From: Leptospira ryugenii
GTDB taxonomy: Bacteria; Spirochaetota; Leptospiria; Leptospirales; Leptospiraceae
Reading direction: 5' to 3'
NCBI RefSeq assembly: GCF_003114855.1
Contig: NZ_BFBB01000005.1
Coordinates: 85,118-149,117 of the forward strand
Length of the DNA stretch: 64,000 nt
The notes below the pieces were generated by a model. It was not told the origin of the DNA, made no database searches, and was given only the letters and a program-made list of their open reading frames with translations. Below are positions 36,489 through 46,000 of the stretch, piece after piece; positions within the stretch are counted from its first letter, which is position 1; each line of letters opens with the position of its first letter. Position numbers and translations under genes: made by a program.

Positions 36489-37790
36489 TTAGGAACCCAA
36501 ATAAGATTTAATGCTGTCAGCCAAGGTCTTGAATATCCAATCAAATTTTTCTTCGTTTTCTTCCAAGAGTGTAACTCGAAAGCCATTCTTTGAACAACAA
36601 AATGAACTTAAAGGTACGACACAAATGCCTTGAGAGGCTAATAGATGCAATACAAATCGTCGATCTAGAGCTGCCTGTTCTAACAAAGGATTCACATAGT
36701 TCTTCACTTTTTCATTTGGAATAGGCAATGACATATTTGGTTTGAGAACACCATCTTCAAAAAGCACAGTAAGGTAAAAGGCTCCTTTGGGTTCAATGAC
36801 CCGCACCCCTTTTACGGATTCAAAAGCCTTGGTTGCTTTTCTTGCTTTCTGTTTAAACTTCTCATTTCTCATTTTCAAATGAGGTAAAAAATTTGGGTGG
36901 GAATAAACTTTCGGTATTGATAGCTGAGGGAGGGTCGTAGAACACACCTCAAGCATTTTAGCATCTAACAATGACTTGATATATCGATCAAAAACCGGAT
37001 CATTTTTTCGGTTGAAAATTTCAAGCCAACCGCAACGTGCACCGGGCCAGGGAAATTCTTTAGAAATAGAACGTAATGCAAATCCACAGACCTTTTCACC
37101 AATAACTTCGGATAAATGGACAGAGCCCCATTCAGAATAGTTAACGTGAGCATATGTTTCATCGCAGATCAATATGATATCATACTTCTCACATATCTTC
37201 ACGATCTCTCGCATAACTTCTTTAGAATAAACTGCACCAGTAGGATTGTCTGGATTGATGAGTAAAATTCCAGCGATAGAATCATTGTATTTCACTTTGT
37301 TTTCAATATCTTCTAGGTCTGGCATCCAGTCATTGTCAGGATTGAGATCATAGGTTAGGTGCTCATAGCCTGAATGTGCGGCTTCTGCAGAAGAAAGGGT
37401 GGAATAAGCAGGTGAAGGTCCCAGGATCCGTGCCTCTCTACGCATAAATCCGAAGATCTTAGCGACGGCATCACCCAATCCATTGAAAAACAAAATATCA
37501 TCGGAAGTGATTTGTGCACCTCCTCTCTCATTCACTTTGGCGCTTAAGAACTTTCGGGTGCTTTCATCACCTTGTGTTGCGGTATAGGCCCAGGATTTGT
37601 TTTCTGCGACCAAGTCGCTCACAATGGATTTCATCCAATCGGGAATGCTTTCTCCCTTTTGGATGGGATCACCTATGTTTTCCCAGGTGATGTCTACACC
37701 CATACCTTGGATTTGCTTTGCAATGCCGACGATTTGTCGGATTTCATAGATCAATGCATCAGCACCAGAATGGACAATATTTCTTCTCAT
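36489..37790 (-). CDS. PLP-dependent aminotransferase, class I/II
   Basis: 433 residues from the ATG at 37790, with AGGA upstream; a TTG at 37823 would overlap the protease gene. Fold-type I features are in order: INPDNPTGAVY, ICDETYAHVNY (Asp and Tyr stacking and hydrogen-bonding PLP) and SISKEFPWPGARCGW with the probable Schiff-base Lys. It resembles alanine/aspartate-type aminotransferases, but the substrate cannot be named from sequence. It lies between htrA and murI. Confidence 0.85.
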   Translation of the reverse strand: MRRNIVHSGADALIYEIRQIVGIAKQIQGMGVDITWENIGDPIQKGESIPDWMKSIVSDLVAENKSWAYTATQGDESTRKFLSAKVNERGGAQITSDDILFFNGLGDAVAKIFGFMRREARILGPSPAYSTLSSAEAAHSGYEHLTYDLNPDNDWMPDLEDIENKVKYNDSIAGILLINPDNPTGAVYSKEVMREIVKICEKYDIILICDETYAHVNYSEWGSVHLSEVIGEKVCGFALRSISKEFPWPGARCGWLEIFNRKNDPVFDRYIKSLLDAKMLEVCSTTLPQLSIPKVYSHPNFLPHLKMRNEKFKQKARKATKAFESVKGVRVIEPKGAFYLTVLFEDGVLKPNMSLPIPNEKVKNYVNPLLEQAALDRRFVLHLLASQGICVVPLSSFCCSKNGFRVTLLEENEEKFDWIFKTLADSIKSYLGS

Positions 37791-37800
37791 GTTCGGAATC

Positions 37801-38928
37801 CTACTTTCCTGTTCGGTAGACAACCTCCACCAAAGGCACGGATAATTCCAAGGATTGTGCCTCCCTAAATATCTTCAACCGTAAGACTCCTCCCAATCCT
37901 ACGAGCCCTACTTGTTCACGCAAATCATTGATGTTTCTGATTTTGATGCCATTGGCTTGTAGGATAAAGTCATAGCGCCGAAGCCCCGCTTTTTCCGCCG
38001 AAGAACCTGGCTCGATGTCATAGACCAGAACCCCAACGGCTTCTAGAGGGATGCCCAATGACTTTCTGTGGTCAGGAACAGGAGCTGTTGCCATCACACC
38101 TAAGGTTGCGGGGCGGATGTTTTGCCCTACATTTTGTTCAATTTGCCGCAAGACCTTTTTTACATAATTGATGGGGATTGCAAAGCCGATCCCGGAGTTC
38201 ATCCCATTGCCTCCTCGGATCATCCGGTTGATTCCGATCACTTCGCCATAGATATTCAGAAGAGGTCCCCCACTGCTCCCAGGGTTGATGGTCGTATCTG
38301 TCTGGATATGCGTCTGGCCGGTTTCATCTAAATCCTCTCGGGATTTGGTGGAGACAACACCCACGGTAAATGTTTTTTCGAGCCCATATGGAGATCCAAC
38401 AGCGATCGCCCAGTCTCCGACTTCGACTTCATCGGAATTTCCCAAAAAAGCTGGTTCGAACACTTCATCACTTGGGATTTTAAGGAGAGCAATGTCTGCT
38501 CTCTCATGGCTTCCGACATACCTAGCTGGGTAGATCTTTCCATCTGGCATAATGATTTCTATGATTTCAGCATTTTGAATGACATGGTAATTGGTTACAA
38601 CAAATCCCCTTTCATCAATGATAAAGCCACTGCCAAGAGAAGATAGCCTTTCATCATGTGCCTCCCCAAATGCGTAAGGATGGAAGATCATCTCCGTTTT
38701 TTTAGTACGAATGGAAACAACGTAGGATTGAGCCACTCGATACACATTGTGAAAACTGTTTTGCAGTTGTATGGCTTGGTTTTGTTTGCTCGCAGACACT
38801 GGCTTGGGGGTCGCAAAGATCTTTGCAACCGAAGAACGGATTTCAGGGAAAAATATTGCAATTAAAATCAAAAACAATAAAACAAAGTTGAAGTAGACGA
38901 TTGTAGGAATGGAGTTTTTTCTTTCCAT
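37801..38928 (-). CDS. HtrA/DegP-like serine protease with one PDZ domain
   Basis: 375 residues. One N-terminal membrane helix (about 8-28) anchors it with the body in the periplasm. The catalytic triad is His115 (TNYHVI), Asp145 (ADIALL) and Ser219 (GSSGGP). One PDZ domain (about 275-370) follows, so it resembles DegS or a single-PDZ HtrA more than DegP. It is likely a stress-response protease. The ATG is three bases from the ATG of the divergent aminopeptidase gene. Confidence 0.92.
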   Translation of the reverse strand: MERKNSIPTIVYFNFVLLFLILIAIFFPEIRSSVAKIFATPKPVSASKQNQAIQLQNSFHNVYRVAQSYVVSIRTKKTEMIFHPYAFGEAHDERLSSLGSGFIIDERGFVVTNYHVIQNAEIIEIIMPDGKIYPARYVGSHERADIALLKIPSDEVFEPAFLGNSDEVEVGDWAIAVGSPYGLEKTFTVGVVSTKSREDLDETGQTHIQTDTTINPGSSGGPLLNIYGEVIGINRMIRGGNGMNSGIGFAIPINYVKKVLRQIEQNVGQNIRPATLGVMATAPVPDHRKSLGIPLEAVGVLVYDIEPGSSAEKAGLRRYDFILQANGIKIRNINDLREQVGLVGLGGVLRLKIFREAQSLELSVPLVEVVYRTGK

Positions 38929-38931
38929 AAG

Positions 38932-40002
38932 ATGCCGAAATCTGCACCATATTGGATTCAGAGATTTATCTGTCGAACTAAAAAGTATTCTTGTATTTTA
39001 TCTGCCTTGTTTCTAAGCAATTGCCTTCCTTATCTCTACCATGTAAGCAAAGAACAATCAAGTATCCTCTTAAATCGAAGGGAAATAAACTCTGTTTTGC
39101 AAGATACTAGTGTTGATGAGCGGACAAAGAAGAAACTCGCCTTAATTCAACTCGCAAGAGAGTATGCAGTCAACAAACTGAAATTAAACCCAGATGGTGG
39201 CTTCGAATATTATACGAAATTAGATAGAGAAGAAATTGGATGGAATGTAAGTGCATGCCAAGCCCTTGCCTTCGAGTCTTATACATGGTGGTTTCCATTT
39301 GCTGGCACTGTTCCTTATAAAGGATTCTTTTCAAAGGATTTAGCTCTTAAAGAAGAGGAATCATTAAAACGTTTAGGATTGGATACAAGAGTAAGAGCTT
39401 TTGGCGGGTATTCAACTTTGGGATGGTTTTCGGATCCAGTTTTGTCACCACAATTGGATTGGGAGGATACCAAACTAGTTGGATTGGTCTTTCATGAAAT
39501 GGCTCATGCCACAAGTTACCTTCCTGGAGATTCCAATCTCAATGAATCTTATGCTAGTTATGTGGAAGAAAAAGGATTGGAACGATTTTATAAGGAAAGA
39601 GAAGGAAAAGACAGTCCGTCTTTAAAGGAAATCCTAAATGAAAAAAAGGAAAAGGAAACTTCCATTGCCATACTAAAAAAATATGCTTATGAGCTAGACA
39701 AGATCTATAAAAGCCAGTCTACGGATGAGTCAAAACTACAAAAGAAAAAGGAAACAATCCAAAGTTTCAAGGAAGAAGTCATTCGTTTAAACATCGTACC
39801 AGCAAAAAAAATCGAAACATTCCGCAAGAAAGAATGGAATAACGAAGACTTTTTAGGAGTCCTTAGATACCACTCGGGAAACCAAACCTTTGAATCATTG
39901 TTCACTCAAGCAAATGAAGACTTTGGAATTTTCCACTCCAAAGTCAAAGAGCTTTTCTCGCTTAGCGCGGAAGAGAGAAAAAAACTCCTTAATCTTCCGT
40001 AA
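38932..40002 (+). CDS. Aminopeptidase-like zinc lipoprotein (PF10023 type)
   Basis: 356 residues. The signal peptide ends ALFLSNC with the Cys near 31. HEMAH at 188-192 in LVFHEMAHATSY and LNESYASYVEEKGLERF, which supplies the third zinc-ligand Glu, match the putative aminopeptidase family PF10023. A Lys/Glu coiled coil follows (about 220-290). It is periplasmic or outer-membrane bound. Its start is three bases from htrA on the other strand, and its end overlaps the giant lipoprotein gene by 14 bases. Confidence 0.8.
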   Translation: MPKSAPYWIQRFICRTKKYSCILSALFLSNCLPYLYHVSKEQSSILLNRREINSVLQDTSVDERTKKKLALIQLAREYAVNKLKLNPDGGFEYYTKLDREEIGWNVSACQALAFESYTWWFPFAGTVPYKGFFSKDLALKEEESLKRLGLDTRVRAFGGYSTLGWFSDPVLSPQLDWEDTKLVGLVFHEMAHATSYLPGDSNLNESYASYVEEKGLERFYKEREGKDSPSLKEILNEKKEKETSIAILKKYAYELDKIYKSQSTDESKLQKKKETIQSFKEEVIRLNIVPAKKIETFRKKEWNNEDFLGVLRYHSGNQTFESLFTQANEDFGIFHSKVKELFSLSAEERKKLLNLP

Positions 40003-43000
40003 TCATTGCAGACGTAAAGAGTGAATAACCAGTCCAATAACGGTCCTCTGGGCTAGTGCTCCTTGCTGCTTCTTTCGCCTCTTCAAATCGCACATAGAGA
40101 GGTTTTTCGGTATCGCTTGGTAGCATCAATTGCTTTAAGAACTTAATATTTTGAAAACCGTTCTGGATACCTGAATGTAGTACAAAAAGTCCTTTCGATT
40201 TTTGGGAAAGATAATAACTCGATACCGCAAAATCATCTGAGTAAAATGTACTTTCCCCTAACCTATTGTTGGAAAGAAATCGAAATGTATTTTTAAACTC
40301 TTTGGCACTTGAAATTGTTTCGTTCTCATAAGAAACGGTGGTATTTTCAGAAAGTCGCAATACGCTAGGATCGATGACATATTCGGCACTATCATTTTTC
40401 CCTTGCACTTCCCAAATCATAAGATCGTTTATGATTTTATCTTCTGGGTTCATTTTATCCATACGATCCATAACACCTATTTGTTTGCTTGAAAATTTAA
40501 GTTTTTGTTTTGATATGTTTGGTGAGTCGATAAATGTTTTCACTGAGGCGACTCTATAAAGTTCGATATCTGGTATTGAAAGAGGAGCTTTGCTGTGATA
40601 ACCAGAAAGATATAGATAATGCCTTTTCCCCTTTGAAAGTCGCAGAGAATTTTTGTATCGATCTGCCAAAGATTCCCTTTGGATCATCTCCATCCCGCCG
40701 ATTTCCGTTTCGATCCAATACTTCATGAGGTCTTTTTTTAACTCTTTGTTATCCATAAAGAGTTCTCTTCCCAAAGATTTGTTATCTTGAAAAGAAAGTA
40801 AGTATGTCTTTTTCCCCAAATCAAATATAGCCGAGAATTCCTGTCCTTTGGGAAGTTTAAGTTTAAGTTTTTCGGCCAGGGAAAAAAATCGTGGAATTTC
40901 AGCAAAGGTGACTTTCTTTCCCAAATAACGTTCGCTATGGTTTCTAAACAAATCTCTCGCAATGGCAATGTCAAAAAATACTTCGGAAGAGTTTTTCTCA
41001 AGTGCCGTTTGTAGAAGATATGCAAAGAGAAATTCCATCTCCTTACTCATTTCTGGACTAAGCCATTCATTTTTAAGCGAGGAATTTAGAGCGTTGAGAC
41101 TATCTACCCATTGATTTGGACTTTGATTTTTAAACGTTTCGTAATACTTTCCTATTTTATGACTCGATACAATTCTATTGGGAAGCTCTCTCTTGTAGAG
41201 ATAAGATAGACGTTGTATGAGTTTTAAATATTCTTCATCTAAAAATGAGTTTCCCATTCCAATGGCTAAATATTCTGATTCGAATGATTTTAAATATTTA
41301 TCAGCAGATTCACGATCTCCTCTAAGATACAAACTCTCTGCTAAAAAAAGACGAAATGCTAAAATTCGCATTGGTCTTTCTTCCTTTTTTTCTTCTGAGA
41401 TGATTAAATCAATCAGAGCATTTACTTCATTTTGTTTTTGATTCATGATAGAATTTCTAAGTAGAGAATACATTAAAGTACGATTCAAATGAGAAAGTTT
41501 ACTCAAAACACTTTCACCTGTTGTTAAGAATTCGGGTGTTAAGATCAAGGGATCAAAGTAGCCTCGATTCACTTGTGCTTTCCAAGACTGGTATAATTTT
41601 ATTCTAAATTGATCGTAAATAGAATCGGCATAACCATACTTCGTAAACTCTCGTGAGAGAATCTTTTGGTCATATTCTGACCATTTTTTTCTAAAACCTA
41701 AACTATAGGCAGATGTAGAAGTCAGAGTGGTCTGATCTATGCCGACATCACCAAACAATAAACCTTTATGGAAAAGAATTTCAAGTTCTCTATTTTTCGC
41801 TGTATTTTTTTCTTTTGCTGATCTTGCAAACGAATAGGTTCTTTTTAGCTCCTCTTCTGCTTCTTTCAGAAGATAGTTTTGAATATATAATGTGCCAAGA
41901 CGATAGGATTGGAGGAATGCATCTTCTCCTTTCTCAATTTCCTTTCTTGCCTCATTGGACTCTTGTAAACCTCTCACCTTCCCAAGCCGGAGCTTCTGAT
42001 AAAACTCCAATGCCTTTTCATACGTTCCAGCTAGGGGTCCAATCCAAACATTTTTCATCTCTCCGCAATCTTTTAAGTCTTTATCCGTATAACAGGTAAC
42101 ATAAAAAGAATATCGAATTTTATTTTGGAATTCCTTATCCTTATATTTATTTAAAAGAGGTTCGAAAAAGATTTTCTTGGCTACCGAAGGAAACAGTTGA
42201 GTTTTCAATTCGGCTAATTTTAGCTCGATATCTGGTAAACGAGAATCCTGATTTGGCAATAGGGAGGATGCAGAATAATACTTGTCGTACGCGATCTCAA
42301 AATCCTTTAATTTTTCGAACTGTTTACCTTCCTCCATCAACTGTTTGGCTTTTTCTAAATTTTCTGCGGGGACAAGTTTTGTATCCCAAGCACCCAAAAC
42401 AATAACATTTTTATTTTGATTTAACTCACTTAAACTTGGATTAGTAGATAAAAAAACTTTCAAATCTTCAAACTTTGAGTAAAGCACAAGATTTTGGATC
42501 CTACGGGATCGTAATACTTCATATAGATAACCGATTCTTTGCCAATCGACTGGCTTGGAAAATTCTGAAAGCGGAAGTGCAGCTACTGATATCTCATTTC
42601 CACTCGTTGTGAATAATTCTCGCAGTGGTAAATTCTGGGAGACTTTATCGGCAAATAAACTTCCATTTAGAGGAAATGTTTTTGTAGAAACCAATACATC
42701 CGTATCGTATACCAAAGGACCAAGAGTATATGATGTTTGTGCTCGAGTTGGTAGGGATGTCTCTTTGGTCGTTGAGTCGGTGAATAATGTTGTCCATTTC
42801 CATGATCTTTCATTTTTCTCCTGGAAAAGATCACTCTCGGCCGTTCTCGAAATAAAAGTAACTTGTTTTCCTTTTTCAGAAAAGAATCCTTTCAATTTCT
42901 GAACATCCGATATTGAAAAACTATCACCTAATCCCTGTATTACTACAGTCTCAGAGGAAACTTCAGGTAGACAGGAGCCTTCATCAAGCGACAAGCAATG

Positions 43001-46000
43001 CTTGTGAAAAATATTCTTATTGCGCTCACTGAACAGATGGTATTGATTTTCAGAGTGATACACATACAAAATTCGATTGTCTAAGGTGAATCTCTCCTTA
43101 GGATTCCAGAATATTGACCAAAAGGAATTTCTCTCCGGGCTAAGTGAATTTAATTTTGATGTATATGCTTCTAATTTCTGAATCTCAATCTGTTTACTTT
43201 TCAGAAGATTGTCGACATTTTCTCTATTCTCAGACTTTGTTTCCATTGTTTTCAAAAGAGTTCGATATCTTTTGATCCAATTGAGTAGATCCGAATAGGC
43301 AAGATTTAGTTTAGAATCCTCAAATTCGAACTGAGAGTTAAAGACCTCACGAAACAATTCTATGGAACGCCTTTCTTCCCAAAGCTGTACTAGAGCGCTG
43401 AAATTTTTCTGCTCTAAATAATATTTACTTAGTGTATTTACTAGACGATCAATTTTGACTCGAGGTGAAAATAAGCGGATCTCAGGACTCTCTTTCCAAT
43501 CCTTTTGAACTTTCTTTACCGAATTTTGTAGATCTAAATTTTGTTTAGAGAGATTGGCTAAGCCTGATTCCATTTCTATTTTTTGTTGGTGCAACCAAAA
43601 TAACTCATCATCAAATCGAAATTCGTAGGCGAGTTCCGCAGCTTCATTCCATTTCTTTCTACTGAGTTCTATATCTCCTAATCTTCGATAAATGAACGCT
43701 AAATTATAGAGTAAACGTATTCTTTCTTTTTTTCGAATAGGATCTTTGGGCAGACCAATATCAATCGGATCTACCAATCCTGGATTTTCTAAAATCTCTG
43801 CTGCTTCCGCATATCTAGAAAATGAAATTTCTGGATTACCTACACTTAACTCTGCTAAATAGAAATTGGCTGTACCACGAATGACATCATATTTATAGTA
43901 TTTTTTTCGGAATTGCAAGTCGCACAATTTGTCCGAGCATGATTTCATAAAATCAGATTTCCAAATCTCTAGGTTTGCGAGAAGGTCTTTGAGAGCTTTT
44001 GTTGCCTTCTCTGTATTTTCTTTATTTGCTTCTACAAAACTAAAGACGGAAGTAGAATAGCCTGCGATCGCTTTTTCTTTTGAATCAGGACTACCATTCG
44101 CAAAGACAAGTTGAATTAAGTCCTCATAAGATTTCAGTGCATTTTCTGATACTTTGTTTTCGTAATAAATCTGTGCGGCCACTTGCTTGGACTTTGCAAG
44201 TATTGTAGTACCCATTGCCGTCTTATCCAGAGATTTTTCTTTAATAAAATCATTCCTAGCACTTAACTCTTGCAAGGCTAATTCAAATTCTCTTTGTTCA
44301 ATGTGATTTTCTATACTTACACCTAAAGTAAGTAAATATTTGAAATCATCTGGGAACTCACCAGGAAATCTTCCCTCTCCAATCACCCTTTTGTCTTCTG
44401 GCAATACAAGATCCCAAGAAGAGAAATTTTTCCATCTCTGCCACAGCGATTTTTTTGATTTCTGGTATTCCTGTTTTGCTATCGACAACATCTCATAAGA
44501 ACTTTGAAATCTACCAGCCTTTTGCATGGCAATAGCTAAGTAATTATACAGATTGATAGGGTGTAAAAATTGAGTTTGTTGATTGTAGGCAATAGAAGTT
44601 TGGAAGGATTCAATCGCCGGAGTAAATTGTTGGCTCTCAAGCTCTGCAAGTCCTTTTAAAGCAAATAACAATGCCAACTTGGAGCGAATGTTCATTAAAC
44701 GCTCTTTGGTAATTGTATTTTCATCGGAAGCATAAGCATTCACTGCTTGGTAATATTCGTTTTTGAAATAAATTTGAATGGATGATTGGAATTGAGAAAT
44801 TGCCTTTTTGTATTCTGATTGGTAAATCAGTGCCCTTCCATAATGGTATCTAAAAACTGCTTCTTGTTTATAGGATTCAAATTGATTTTTTGCAAGGAGG
44901 GTTTTTGAACTCTCCTCTACTTTTTGAAAACTTTCATCGGCTTTCGGATAATTATTTAATAAGAAATAGTTATTACCTAAATTTAAGTTTAGATCAGAAA
45001 GCACTTTGGGCTTTAGATTCTTCTGTCCTAAAAAGACAAGAATTTGGTTATAGAGTTCGACATTTGCCTCCAAGTTTTTCTCAGGAAAAAACTTTTTATA
45101 AAGTGCCAAATATTTTTCTTCATCTGTTTCGGCTCCTGGCTCAGCCCGCCGCAATTTCATTAGGTCAACATACTGATAAAGCCAACCTAATAGTTGGTAT
45201 GCATCATGGTAAGTGGGATCTGCAAAAATAATCCATTTCAGTTCCCATTCTGCTTTTTTATAATTCTCTAATATCTCTTTCTTTCGGAGGTCGGTCATCG
45301 TATTCGTGGCATAGTAATACGATTCATAAATTACATATTTGTTTATAAGAAAGTAAGCATATCCGTACAGTGTCGATAAATCTAAATGCGGCCTTGCGCG
45401 TGGGACTGCTTGTTTGTAGTATAATTCAGCCCATTGTAAGGCCTGCCCAGACAGAACATTGATTTGCTCCAGATCTTTTAAATCAACTACACTTCTTAGA
45501 TATTTATTTTCAGTTACCAAAGAAGTGACGTCAGTAATATTTCCAATTACGTTTAGTTTATCCTTTCCTAGTACATTGATTTGGGAAAGTAAGGCACGTT
45601 CTTCTTCTTCCCGCAATTTTTTACCATAGTTAAAGATTGTATCAACCATTCTTCTCTGGTAGTAAACACCGTATTCTTGGTACAAACTATCCAAGAAGAG
45701 GTTTTTCGTTTTTACCAAAAACATGTTCTGGTTATTGTAAAAGTAATGAAACGCTGATTCTCTAAGATTACCTAATCTTTCAAATTCCAAAGCCTTATTC
45801 TCAAAATAAAAGAATGCATTTTCAATATCGCTTATCTTTAGATCGACTCCAAGATCTTTGTCGTAGAACTCGAGATACACTTTTAAATTCCTTAAGGCAT
45901 CACCAGTGTTTCCAGAATACTTTTGATTTTGGTACTTTAGTATATGGGATTTAAGCAATATTGGATTTTTATAGGCGACTTTGTAAACTGGTAGTTCAAA

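Noticed and set aside
35693..36586. Longer murI reading with a 100-base overlap of the aminotransferase
   Set aside because: The TTG at 36484 gives the standard MurI opening and removes the overlap.
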